DNA from: an uncultured Porphyromonadaceae bacterium
Lineage (GTDB): Bacteria > Bacteroidota > Bacteroidia > Bacteroidales > Muribaculaceae
DNA length: 64,000 nt
Assembly: GCA_902493335.1 (NCBI GenBank)
Contig: CABUPJ010000010.1
Span: 1 to 64,000 of the forward strand
Direction: 5' to 3'
Shown: in pieces, positions 1 to 8,613 of the stretch
Position numbering within the stretch: the stretch's first letter is position 1
Layout of the letters: every line of letters begins with the position of its first letter
Program-made: the position numbers and the translations under genes
The notes under the pieces: generated by a model
Told to the model about the DNA's origin: nothing
What the model saw: the letters and a program-made list of their open reading frames with translations, nothing else
Databases searched by the model: none

Positions 1-11
1 GCCGTATGGAA

Positions 12-66
12 CTACGGCTTCAGCCGTAGTAGCCAACTCACTGGTTCCAAGGGCTGAAGCCCTTGG
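12..66. repeat. Pair of REP-like palindromes
   Basis: Two near-perfect palindromes lie side by side. CTACGGCT-TC-AGCCGTAG is at 12-29 and CCAAGGGCT-GA-AGCCCTTGG is at 47-66. Both have a 2-nt centre and are built on GCTTCAGC or GCTGAAGC cores. A related copy (TACGGCTTCAGCTGTAG) sits at 49272-49288. The rest of 67-212 has no gene. It contains another short GC palindrome at 156-171 (CGGCGGC-TT-GCCGCCG), which could act at the 3' end of the leftward GH89 transcript. REP-like identity is inferred from shape and from recurrence within the window. Confidence 0.5.
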
Positions 67-212
67 CCCATGCCACCTATCTCCTGCTGCCTGCGCTCTT
101 AACGTGCGGCCTCGCTCTCCTCCTCGAGGCCGAGATATCAAATTTGTCCTCGTGTCGGCGGCTTGCCGCCGTGTGGAGCGCGGGCAGCGGTGGCGCTGAC
201 AAAGGGACTACC

Positions 213-2348
213 TTATTTTCTCTCTAATAGTCTGAGGGCTTTGGCGGCGGTGGCAACGGGGTCGCCTTCGGGGACTTCGCTGTAGGGACGGTCATCGAGA
301 GTCCAGGCTTCTTCGATGGCAAAGAAGTCGATATCGGGGGCTTTGCCGCCCCAGTCGGCGAGGCGCGCGTCAAACCAACGCTCCCAGCGGGGCTGGTAGA
401 AGTCCTTGAGCAATCCCTGCCATTCGCGGTGGGCGTAGTCGTGAAGTTTACCTTTGTTCGAGGCGCGGCGGGTGCCCCACACCGTTATCAGACAACGGGC
501 ATTCCAGCGGTAGCGCTCTTTCTCGGCCTGAGTGTCGGCACAGTCGCCGGCTTGTCTGAGCCAGCGTCCGAGGCGGAAGTCGACGACGGTGCCGAGAAGT
601 TCGTCCTGCATGTCAATCAAGGCAAGAAAACGGTCGGCGGCAGCGCGATAAGCCTCTTTGTCACCATTCTGCAGGGCAGCATAAGCAGCAGCAAGCTCCT
701 CGCGGCCGCGGTCGGCGACAGCCTGACGGGTGACGTCGACGAGATCGTAGATATAGTTGGGATTACCGGCAAAGCCCTCAGCCGACAGCATCAGACGGGC
801 GGCTTCGGCGACATCGCCGTAGTTATAATAAGGTTTGTTCTGAGCCCAGGCCGACGCCTGTCGCGGATTATCAGACGGGCGGGCACAGAAAAGCGACTCG
901 AGCGTGCCTTGCTGACGGCTGTCCTGCGGACAGGCATAGACGCTGTTGAGCAACAGATGCCAGGCGCTGTCAAGAGCCTCACACGAGCCGCCATAACGGG
1001 CGCGGACGTAATCACGCGTCCACGCTTCGGCGTCGACCGGAGCGTCGAGCCATGGCAGCTCGCTCATAAATTCATATACGACAGGATTGGTCTCTATGCC
1101 TTCCATGGTGAGACCGGTTCCGAGCATATCCCTGTCGGCGCGGGCTACAGGAAAATCAGCGGCCATAGAGGGGATGCGTCCGTAAAGGCCTATGTTGCCG
1201 CCGAAATTGTGAAGCATGCAGTAGAGCCAGTCGTGGCCGCTGAAACCGCCCTCGCGTGTGTTCCATATCGGCTCGGTCTCGGCGTGGAGATCAAGCACGA
1301 CAAGGTCACCCTTGTCAAGAGCCTCGATCATCTCGCGGCGCGGATTGGCCCGCCACGCCTGTATGACCCAGACAGCGTCGGGGCGCACGGCCTTCATCTC
1401 CTTCATTATGGCACGGCCGGCGGCAGCGAGGTCGACGCCCTCGGTTCGGCCGCCTTCATGGAAGGGGTCCATGCTGTAATATTTCGCGCTGCCGAAGAGT
1501 TTCTGCTGCTCGTCATAATATATCGCGGCTATGCGGCTGAACGCGCTGTCGGCAGGCTGTAAGAACGACGGACGCTTGAAGCCCAGCCATACACCTCCGT
1601 CGGCGACATCGAGCCCGAGAGTCTCGCGGGCATCGTGGGGCATCATACCCGAATAGCCCGGCAAGACAGGCTCCATGCCATACTCACGCATGCGCCCGAC
1701 GACATGACGGCCGAGGTCTTCCTGAAACCGGTAGTGGCTCCCTGGATTCGGGCCGCCCCACCCCTCAAGGTTATTCATCAGCCACCAGGCCTGAAAGCCC
1801 GGACCGGCGACAAACTCGTTGATTTTGTCATCACTGTAGCCCAGACGTCTCATCACGTTACGCCACAGCACATCGGTGCCGGTGATTGCCAGCGGCATGT
1901 TGACGCCGTGGAGGGCCATCCAGTCGATTTCGCGGTCCCAGCGCTCGCGGTTCCAGAATGCCATCGAATATGAATGAGTGCAATAGTTGAGATAATATCT
2001 CATCTTCAGGTCTGTCGTTCTGACGACAGGCTCTTTGACAGCCGGGAGTGTGTCGGGCAGCGACGCCGTCATCGCGTTCCACGACAGATGAACACCGGCG
2101 CAATGCTTGAGATACCAGTTTATGCCCACGGCGGCACTTACAGGATTATTGGCTCTGACGACAGGATATACGCCCCGCTGCGACAGCTCGAAGCGGTCGA
2201 CAGAGTCAGGGACAATCTCGACCTTTATCTTGCGCGAGAGGCCCGGGTCGATGCGTTCGAGCATACCATCGATGACTTCGACGGCGAAAAGAGGTAGCGA
2301 TAGGGCAATCGACGCGACGAGCGTCAGCATCAGTCTTAGATTTCTCAT
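213..2348 (-). CDS. Alpha-N-acetylglucosaminidase, GH89 (secreted)
   Basis: A 711-residue exported glycoside hydrolase of family GH89 (NAGLU type), which removes terminal alpha-linked GlcNAc from glycans such as heparan sulfate or gastric-type mucin caps. Residues 1-22 form a signal peptide. An N-terminal small domain is followed by the barrel start, with WDREIDWMALHGVNMPL at about 137-153. By comparison with human NAGLU, the acid/base is Glu298 in DPFHEGG and the nucleophile is Glu416 in GTGLTMEGIETN. The all-alpha C-terminal domain is complete, and the length matches the family. The gene is third in a leftward row after asd and an antiporter, 28 bp behind the antiporter, so co-transcription is likely. 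A second, clearly different GH89 lies at 45318-47831; this one has HEGG where that one has FNEM. The natural substrate cannot be read from sequence. Confidence 0.93.
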   Translation of the reverse strand: MRNLRLMLTLVASIALSLPLFAVEVIDGMLERIDPGLSRKIKVEIVPDSVDRFELSQRGVYPVVRANNPVSAAVGINWYLKHCAGVHLSWNAMTASLPDTLPAVKEPVVRTTDLKMRYYLNYCTHSYSMAFWNRERWDREIDWMALHGVNMPLAITGTDVLWRNVMRRLGYSDDKINEFVAGPGFQAWWLMNNLEGWGGPNPGSHYRFQEDLGRHVVGRMREYGMEPVLPGYSGMMPHDARETLGLDVADGGVWLGFKRPSFLQPADSAFSRIAAIYYDEQQKLFGSAKYYSMDPFHEGGRTEGVDLAAAGRAIMKEMKAVRPDAVWVIQAWRANPRREMIEALDKGDLVVLDLHAETEPIWNTREGGFSGHDWLYCMLHNFGGNIGLYGRIPSMAADFPVARADRDMLGTGLTMEGIETNPVVYEFMSELPWLDAPVDAEAWTRDYVRARYGGSCEALDSAWHLLLNSVYACPQDSRQQGTLESLFCARPSDNPRQASAWAQNKPYYNYGDVAEAARLMLSAEGFAGNPNYIYDLVDVTRQAVADRGREELAAAYAALQNGDKEAYRAAADRFLALIDMQDELLGTVVDFRLGRWLRQAGDCADTQAEKERYRWNARCLITVWGTRRASNKGKLHDYAHREWQGLLKDFYQPRWERWFDARLADWGGKAPDIDFFAIEEAWTLDDRPYSEVPEGDPVATAAKALRLLERK

Positions 2349-2376
2349 GGATCGGCTATTAGAGAGTCAGATATAA

Positions 2377-4542
2377 TCAGATGTCTATTTTGCGGGGCCG
2401 GTTGCGGTGGGTAAAACGCCGCTTGAGGTAGACCGCACGCCGCCACAGCCCCCTGAGCTTGCTCCAAAGCGGCGAGGGCGACGAGGCGATGTCTGCCGCC
2501 GTCGGGTCGACGAATGACATCAGGGCGACGTCTTCACCGAACTGCTCGGGATAGATGACAACGAGGTTGTTGCGCGAAAAGTATTTCTGGAGAAACGACG
2601 GCAGCTCGACCATGAACGACGAGTATGACACCGAATTGGCGCGCGCGCCTATGATGACAAAGAGGTCGTCGTCGAGGATGCGGTTTGTGAGCAGCACAAA
2701 GTCGTCGTTGGTGTCGACGGTGCGGAATTCACAGCGTATGCCATAGTTTTCGTGATAGATGACGCCGCGAATCAAAGGCTGTATGTCGCCCTCACAGCAG
2801 AAAATGATGCGACAGCCGAGCTGACGGGTCAGACGGGCGAGCGCCCTGACCCAACGGCTGAAGCCTGTCTCATACTGGGCCTTCTCGGGAATCCAGACGA
2901 CGATGCGGGTCACAGTGTTGACGGGTATGAAACAGCGCGTGATGATAATCATCTTGTTGGTCGAGCGCAGAAGCTGGTCGACCTTGCTGCCGAAGAACGA
3001 GTCGATGACGGTCGAGCGACGGTGCATGCCGAGGATGATTTCGGTGATGTCGCGCTCCTCTATGACGTTTAGCACGCCTGTGACGGTGTTCATGTCATAG
3101 CGTTCGAGCGGCACGACATCGACATCGGCCGCAGCGCCGACCTTTGTAGCCTCGTCGAGCGACGTGCGCGACAGCGCCTTGGAGGTCGCCGAATTATCGT
3201 TGCGCACATGCAGGGCGAAGATGCTGTGACGGCCCTTGTCGTTGCGCATCAGCACGGCCATCTCGACCAAAGCGCGGGCGCTCGTCGAGTTGGCCACCGG
3301 GATGAGGGTGTTGTTGACGCGGGTATGGCGGATGACGCCGTCCTGGTCTTCGCGGCTGAGAGTCTCGATTTTCAGGCCGGGGGCGGCAGCCGAGGTTATC
3401 AGGGGCGCGAGGGCACAGGTGACGAGGATGACAAGCACCGTGGCGTTGAGGACTGTGGTGTCAAGCATGCCCATATTGTAGCCGAGGGTGACGACGGCGA
3501 GGGCGACAGCGGTGTGGGCCGTCGTGAGGCCGAACATAATCCACTCGCTCGAGGGGCTGAGGTGATTGACGCGCCGCACAATCATCGCGGGCAGCCATTT
3601 GCTGACAAGCGCCACGACGAGCATCACGGCCGAGACGGTCAGGGTGTCGGCGTTGGCGATGACACGGACGTTGATCATCATGCCGACGCTTATAAGGAAG
3701 TAAGGAATGAACAGGGCGTTGCCGACAAACTCTATCGAGCTCATCAGCGGCGAGGCCACCGGCACGTAGCGGTTGAGCAGCAGACCGGCGAGGAAGGCGC
3801 CGAGAACCGGCTCGAGCCCGATAATCTGGGCAGACCACGCGGCAAGAAAGACCATCGCCATGACGAAGACATACTGCGTCACCTTGTCGCTGTAGACCTT
3901 GAAGAAGTGGCGCGTCACGCGCGGGAAGAGATAAAGCAACGCCAGACACCAGACGACAAGGCGGCCCATGAGCCAAAGTATCTCAACGACATCGAAATCG
4001 CCTTCGCTTCTGATGTTGACGGTCGCCGCCAGCACGAGGAGGGCGCCGACGACGGCGATGATCGTGCCGACGACAGCAATGAGCACCGCCGGCTCCTTGG
4101 TGAGACCGAAACGCGCCGCCACCGGATAGGCTATCAGCGTGTGGGAGGCATACATGGCGCCGAGGAGCATTGAGGTCAGCATGTCGAGCCGCAGGATGAA
4201 ATGGCTTGTCAATATGCCGAAAAGCAGCGGGATGACGAGTGTCAGCAGACCGAAGAGTAGTCCGCGGCGTATATTGAGCCGCAGGTGATACATGTCTATC
4301 TCGAGACCGGCGAGGAACATGAGGTAGAGAAGACCCACCTGACCGAATATCGCGAAACTCGAGTCGTTGTCGAGAATGTTGAAGCCGTATGGGCCGACGA
4401 CGACACCGGCCACAATCATGCCTATGATGTGTGGAACCTTGATTTTATTGAGCAGCAGCGGCGCAAAAAGGATGATAGCCAGAACAATCAGAAAAATCGT
4501 CACCGGCTGTGTCACAAGCGGAGATGTCGCTGCGGCAATCAT
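2377..4542 (-). CDS. Monovalent cation:proton antiporter (CPA2/Kef-type) with cytosolic USP-like domains
   Basis: A 721-residue inner-membrane antiporter that would exchange Na+ or K+ for H+ in pH and ion homeostasis. Roughly the first 400 residues are about 12 hydrophobic segments with the family's typical start (LLNKIKVPHIIGMIVAGV, then GPYGFNIL). The remaining 320 residues are soluble. They look like two universal-stress-protein-like domains, for example SARALVEMAVLM followed by SIFALHVRND, and later RIVVWIPEKAQYETGFSRWV. I see no RCK/TrkA_N motif, so this is not a classical KefB/C. The start lies 4 bp after the asd stop, which indicates translational linkage with asd. The ion specificity is unknown. 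Confidence 0.9.
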   Translation of the reverse strand: MIAAATSPLVTQPVTIFLIVLAIILFAPLLLNKIKVPHIIGMIVAGVVVGPYGFNILDNDSSFAIFGQVGLLYLMFLAGLEIDMYHLRLNIRRGLLFGLLTLVIPLLFGILTSHFILRLDMLTSMLLGAMYASHTLIAYPVAARFGLTKEPAVLIAVVGTIIAVVGALLVLAATVNIRSEGDFDVVEILWLMGRLVVWCLALLYLFPRVTRHFFKVYSDKVTQYVFVMAMVFLAAWSAQIIGLEPVLGAFLAGLLLNRYVPVASPLMSSIEFVGNALFIPYFLISVGMMINVRVIANADTLTVSAVMLVVALVSKWLPAMIVRRVNHLSPSSEWIMFGLTTAHTAVALAVVTLGYNMGMLDTTVLNATVLVILVTCALAPLITSAAAPGLKIETLSREDQDGVIRHTRVNNTLIPVANSTSARALVEMAVLMRNDKGRHSIFALHVRNDNSATSKALSRTSLDEATKVGAAADVDVVPLERYDMNTVTGVLNVIEERDITEIILGMHRRSTVIDSFFGSKVDQLLRSTNKMIIITRCFIPVNTVTRIVVWIPEKAQYETGFSRWVRALARLTRQLGCRIIFCCEGDIQPLIRGVIYHENYGIRCEFRTVDTNDDFVLLTNRILDDDLFVIIGARANSVSYSSFMVELPSFLQKYFSRNNLVVIYPEQFGEDVALMSFVDPTAADIASSPSPLWSKLRGLWRRAVYLKRRFTHRNRPRKIDI

Positions 4543-4546
4543 GGGT

Positions 4547-5563
4547 CTATGGTCTTAATTTTCCGTGGGCGAGCAGATATTCGGCGATCTGCACGGCGTT
4601 GAGAGCCGCACCCTTCTTAATCTGGTCGCTGACGGTCCAGAAAGTCAGGCCGTTGGGATTGGCGAGGTCGCTGCGGACGCGTCCGACGTAGACGGGGTCG
4701 AGACCCGCCTTGTCGAGCGGCATGGGATAGACCTTGTTCGCGGGGTCGTCGACGAGAACGACACCGTCTGCCTTGGCGAAAGCCTCACGTGCCTCGGCGA
4801 CGCTGACGGGACGCGCGGTCTCGACCCAGATGGCCTCGCTGTGGGCACGGAGCACGGGCACACGGACACAAGTGGCGCTGACCTCAAGGGTGGGAGCGTG
4901 CATGATTTTCTTGGTTTCGAAGTGCATTTTCATCTCCTCTTTTGTATAACCGTTGTCGCCGAAGACGTCGATATGGGGAATGACGTTATAGGCAAGCTGA
5001 GTCACAAACTTCTCGACGCGGGGCTCACGGCCTTCGGCAAGAGCGCGATGCTGCTCGACAAGCTCTTCCATCGCCGCTGCGCCAGCGCCGCTGGCAGCCT
5101 GATATGTCGCGACATGAACACGTTTTATCTCCGACAGACGGTTGACAGGCGCGAGAGCCACGACCATCTGTATGGTGGTGCAGTTGGGGTTGGCGATGAT
5201 GCCGCGGGGGGCATTCAAGGCATCGGCGCCGTTGACCTCGGGGACGACCAGAGGAACATCGGCGTCCATTCTGAAAGCGCTCGAGTTGTCGATCATGACG
5301 GCGCCGTGGCGTGTGATTGTGCCGGCAAACTTTATTGACGTCGACGCGCCTGCCGAGACAAACGCGATGTCGATATCCCTGAAATCGTCATTATCCTGAA
5401 GAAGCATTACCTGATGTTCCTCGCCGCGGAAGAGATATTTGCGACCGGCACTGCGCTCCGAACCGAAGAGTCTGAGCGTGTCGACGGGAAATTTTCTGTC
5501 ATCAAGCACTTTCAGCAGCTCCTGTCCGACAGCGCCGCTTGCTCCTACAATGGCTATATTCAT
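4547..5563 (-). CDS. asd: Aspartate-semialdehyde dehydrogenase
   Basis: A 338-residue cytosolic NADP enzyme that reduces aspartyl phosphate to aspartate semialdehyde, the branch point to lysine/diaminopimelate, threonine and methionine. The nucleotide-binding loop GASGAVG is at residues 7-13 and the catalytic cysteine is Cys128 in ANPNCTTIQ. The substrate-binding stretch TYQAASGAGAAAMEEL follows at about 153-168. Length and motifs are full and canonical. The gene heads a leftward row with the antiporter and GH89 genes. About 80-150 bp upstream lies a duplicated 35-bp block that may hold its promoter. The start ATG is unambiguous because the N-terminal glycine-rich loop begins immediately. Confidence 0.97.
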   Translation of the reverse strand: MNIAIVGASGAVGQELLKVLDDRKFPVDTLRLFGSERSAGRKYLFRGEEHQVMLLQDNDDFRDIDIAFVSAGASTSIKFAGTITRHGAVMIDNSSAFRMDADVPLVVPEVNGADALNAPRGIIANPNCTTIQMVVALAPVNRLSEIKRVHVATYQAASGAGAAAMEELVEQHRALAEGREPRVEKFVTQLAYNVIPHIDVFGDNGYTKEEMKMHFETKKIMHAPTLEVSATCVRVPVLRAHSEAIWVETARPVSVAEAREAFAKADGVVLVDDPANKVYPMPLDKAGLDPVYVGRVRSDLANPNGLTFWTVSDQIKKGAALNAVQIAEYLLAHGKLRP

Positions 5564-5642
5564 TTTCTTATGTCTATGTATTTTAACAGTATAACAATTA
5601 ACGGCACTGTCGTTCAGCCATTAAAACTCATAGCAGCACCGA

Positions 5643-5720
5643 TTTTACCGGTGTAAAATTACAAAATTTTTCAATTATTTTACCGGTGTAAAATTACAAA
5701 ATTTTTCAATTATTTTCACC
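5643..5720. repeat. 35-bp tandem repeat with palindrome, probable duplicated promoter/operator of asd
   Basis: Two identical 35-bp units lie at 5643-5677 and 5678-5712, followed by an 8-bp start of a third unit. Each unit opens with the inverted repeat TTTTAC-CGGT-GTAAAA. Read leftward, each unit also contains TAATTTTA preceded by TTTTG, close to the -7 element TAnnTTTG. The leftward asd gene begins 80 bp away and the rightward DUF2807 gene begins 88 bp away. The sequence identity is directly visible; the promoter or operator role is inferred. Confidence 0.6.
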
Positions 5721-5799
5721 ATTGCTGTCACAAATCGGCTTTTAATTCGTCTTATTGATAAAACAGCAACCAAAAACGACAAACTAAATTAGATTAATT

Positions 5800-6600
5800 A
5801 TGAATAGATTTATCACAACCACCCTCTGCTCGCTGCTTATGCTGTCAAGCTCGATGGTCACCTCCTGCTCTGCAAAAACCATCAAAGGCAGCGACAACAT
5901 CATCAAACGCGAAGTCAGCATCAGCGATTTCGACGAAGTATCGGTTTCGACAGGCATCCGTGTAGTCTACACTACCGGCGCGAAAGCCAAAGCCACGATA
6001 CAGGCACCCGACAACATCATGGAATATGTCAGAGTAAGCAATGACGGCAACGAACTCAACATAAGTCTCAAACGCCACAACGGCAGCATCAGCTTCAACG
6101 GCAACTTCGCGGTGACGGTCTACATCTCGTCGAAAACGCTCCGTGAGGTCGAGACCTCATCGGGTTCAAGCTTTACAGCCAACGACCTCAGCATCAAAGG
6201 AGACCTCGACCTGTCGTCAAGCTCAGGCTCGTCCATCAGACTTGAGAACGTCAGCGTCACCAACAATCTCGACCTTGACTCGTCGAGCGGTTCGACAATA
6301 ACGATCAAGGGCGCGAAAGCCACAAAAATAGACATCGATGCATCAAGCGCGTCAAGCGTCAGTGTCTCTGACTTGACAGCCACTGTCGTCAGCGGCGACA
6401 CCTCGAGCGCGGCTCAGCTGACACTCAAAGGCAAATGCGAGCGCGTCGACTTCGAGGCCTCAAGCTCTTCGACAATACATGCCTCGGCACTGTCAGCCGC
6501 ACGCGGTTCGGCCGAAAGCTCAAGCGCAGCGTCGATAAGCTGCAATGTCACAGACCTGCGCAGCTCGACAAGCTCGGCCGGCTCGGTAAGTAATAAGTAA
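5800..6600 (+). CDS. Head GIN domain (DUF2807) lipoprotein
   Basis: A 266-residue lipoprotein with a signal peptide and lipobox ending at Cys23 (MVTSC). The body matches the DUF2807 / putative auto-transporter adhesin head GIN family, with ISDFDEVSVSTGIRVVYTTG followed by a repetitive beta-rich region. From residue 115 the sequence repeats a roughly 20-residue pattern with Ser/Gly clusters (SSSSGSS, SSSGST, SSASSV, SSSSTI, SSSAAS). This is what a right-handed beta helix with a serine ladder on one face would give. The gene stands alone, convergent with the SusCD operon, with a hairpin terminator after it. The biochemical role of the family is not established; an envelope location is inferred from the lipobox. 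Confidence 0.85.
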   Translation: MNRFITTTLCSLLMLSSSMVTSCSAKTIKGSDNIIKREVSISDFDEVSVSTGIRVVYTTGAKAKATIQAPDNIMEYVRVSNDGNELNISLKRHNGSISFNGNFAVTVYISSKTLREVETSSGSSFTANDLSIKGDLDLSSSSGSSIRLENVSVTNNLDLDSSSGSTITIKGAKATKIDIDASSASSVSVSDLTATVVSGDTSSAAQLTLKGKCERVDFEASSSSTIHASALSAARGSAESSSAASISCNVTDLRSSTSSAGSVSNK

Positions 6601-6674
6601 TAAATTCTCCAATCTTTAGAAACAGCAGTCTATAAAGACAGACAATCTATAAAAACACAATAATTACAAGAGGC

Positions 6675-6713
6675 AGCGCTCCGGCCACCGATGTGAATCG
6701 TAGCCGGGGCGCT
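6675..6713. terminator. Hairpin terminator between DUF2807 and susD
   Basis: AGCGCTCCGGC at 6675-6685 pairs with GCCGGGGCGCT at 6703-6713 (11 bp, one G-U), with a 17-nt loop. It lies between the convergent DUF2807 and susD genes and is AT-rich on both sides, so it may serve both. The U tract is weak. The rest of 6714-6867 shows no gene. Confidence 0.6.
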
Positions 6714-6867
6714 GAATATTTGTGAATTACATATTACAAATCGCAATTGCTGTTACATAAACGGCGGTCGCCATACCAAGAGCTTATTTAATAACAAATG
6801 TTTATGCCAGGATAAGCGAGCCGGAAGTAACTTTATTATAACCGACAGGTCTCAATATTTAATTTAA

Positions 6868-8613
6868 TTACCAGCCCTCGTTCTGGACGAGATTGCGGTT
6901 GCGGTCGAGTTCGACGAGCGGTATGGGCCAAAGTTCGTGGCGCGGCTGATATGAACGGGTATACATGAGGTCGCCGAAGATGTCAGTGGCGTCGGTGACC
7001 GAGGCCTTGAGAAGTCCCCAGCGGCGGAGATCCCAGTAGCGCTGTCCTTCGCCGGCAAGCTCGAAAGCCCGCTCGCGACGGATACGGTCGGCCATGTCGT
7101 CGCGGCCGCTGACGGCGAGCCACCGCGGACCGCTGTCAAGGCCCGGCATGCCGACACGGGCCCGTATCTTGTTGACTTCGGCAACAGCCTTGTCAGTATG
7201 GCCGCTCTCGTTGTATGCCTCGGCAAGCATCAGTATCACGTCGCCGAGGCGTATGAGCGGGAATTCGTAGGGTGTACGGTTATACTCACCCCAATAACCG
7301 TCGAGATTACCTGTGGGAATCCATTTGCGCCAGAAATATGAATTCCATCCTTCAGAATTGCGGATGAACGCCATGGCCTCCATCGGCGCGCCGCCTTTTG
7401 TCGGATCGGCGAGCACAAACTGTTTGTCGCGCGGAGACGAGCCTGCATCAGTGCCGAGATAGTGTGAATAAGGCGTTATGACGTTGAGACACAGACGCGG
7501 ATCGCGAAGACGGTAGACGTCCATCACTTTTGTGGTGTCGCAGTCGAGCGTACTCGTCACGACGGTGCTTCCCTGATCGATAGCGACACAGAGACAGCTG
7601 CGGCGTATCGCCGGCGAACCGTCATTGAAGCCCGGGAAGACATCGTCCCAGTCGAAGGGCGAACCGTCGGCATTCTCATACATATCGACCAGTCGCGTCG
7701 ACGGGACGATGGCATTGCCGGCGATAAGACGCATTGTCGACTTGTTGCCGAAATATGACACTATGTCGAGTGCATAGCCGGCGACATTGCCGTCAACAGA
7801 CTGAATCGAGAATATCATCTCGGGACTGTGACGTCCGTTGTAAAGACGGAATAGGTCATTATAATCGTCGTGAAGCGCATAGCCGTAGCTGTTGCTTTTA
7901 TCGTAGACAATCTCCTCGAAATCGGCCGCCGCCTCGGCCCACTGTCGGTTGAAGAGATAGACTTTGCCGCGCAGGGCATAGGCGGCGCCGCGGGTGGCAC
8001 GCCCGAGATCTTCGGCATCCCAGGCGACAGGCAGCAGGGCTATGGCACTGTCGAGGTCGTCGAGAATATGGCGTCGCAGCTCGTCGGCAGTACATCTGGG
8101 CGCATCGAGAGTGGCGAACTGCTCGTTGATGTCACAGGTCTCGTCATAATAAGGCACGCCGCCCCAGCAATTGAGCATTCTGAAATAAGCCATGGCCCTC
8201 AGGAAGCGCGCCTCGCCGGTGACACGGTCGATGGTCTCGCGCGATATGGGCATATCCGCCACATTGCGTATCACCGTGTTACACCGATGGACAAGTTCGT
8301 AGAGATACTGCCAGTGGTTCTGCACCCCGCCACTGTTCGAGGCGAAGGCAGTGCCGCGCGAGATGTCGGCCCACGGAGAGCTGCCGTCGGCAATGTCACT
8401 GCACATGTCAAATGTAAATTCCATACCAAAGCACCATGGCTGTTTCATGGCGGCATACATGCCTACGGCAGCCTGCCGGGCGTGGGCCTCGGTCTGCCAG
8501 AAGGTAGAGTCTGACATCTGGCCGGCAGGCGTGTAGTCAAGACTCTCGCAAGAAGCCACCGCCAGCGAAAGGACGGCGACAGTCAAAACATATAATGGTT
8601 TTATAGCTTTCAT
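6868..8613 (-). CDS. SusD/RagB-family nutrient-binding outer-membrane lipoprotein
   Basis: A 581-residue lipoprotein that would cap the partner SusC channel and bind a glycan or peptide ligand at the cell surface. The lipobox ends at Cys22 (SLAVASC). The N-terminal segment DSTFWQTEAHARQAAVGMY, the TPR region with GEARFLRAMAYFRMLNCWGG, and the C-terminal RRERAFELAGEGQRYWDLRR and PRHELWPIPLVELDRN blocks are typical of SusD_RagB. The start overlaps the susC stop by 1 bp (TGATG), so the two are translationally coupled. No glycoside hydrolase, surface-glycan-binding protein or HTCS regulator adjoins the pair, so its ligand cannot be guessed from context. Confidence 0.96.
   Translation of the reverse strand: MKAIKPLYVLTVAVLSLAVASCESLDYTPAGQMSDSTFWQTEAHARQAAVGMYAAMKQPWCFGMEFTFDMCSDIADGSSPWADISRGTAFASNSGGVQNHWQYLYELVHRCNTVIRNVADMPISRETIDRVTGEARFLRAMAYFRMLNCWGGVPYYDETCDINEQFATLDAPRCTADELRRHILDDLDSAIALLPVAWDAEDLGRATRGAAYALRGKVYLFNRQWAEAAADFEEIVYDKSNSYGYALHDDYNDLFRLYNGRHSPEMIFSIQSVDGNVAGYALDIVSYFGNKSTMRLIAGNAIVPSTRLVDMYENADGSPFDWDDVFPGFNDGSPAIRRSCLCVAIDQGSTVVTSTLDCDTTKVMDVYRLRDPRLCLNVITPYSHYLGTDAGSSPRDKQFVLADPTKGGAPMEAMAFIRNSEGWNSYFWRKWIPTGNLDGYWGEYNRTPYEFPLIRLGDVILMLAEAYNESGHTDKAVAEVNKIRARVGMPGLDSGPRWLAVSGRDDMADRIRRERAFELAGEGQRYWDLRRWGLLKASVTDATDIFGDLMYTRSYQPRHELWPIPLVELDRNRNLVQNEGW

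Noticed and set aside
429..1562. 377-codon open frame on the plus strand
   Set aside because: Lies wholly antisense to the GH89 gene, has no family features and reflects the codon bias of the real gene.
3208..4173. 321-codon open frame on the plus strand, rich in Asp, His, Arg and Glu
   Set aside because: Antisense to the antiporter; composition is the mirror of hydrophobic codons, not a real protein.
5643..5720. Possible CRISPR array
   Set aside because: Only two adjacent 35-bp copies with no spacers and no cas genes; it is a simple tandem duplication.
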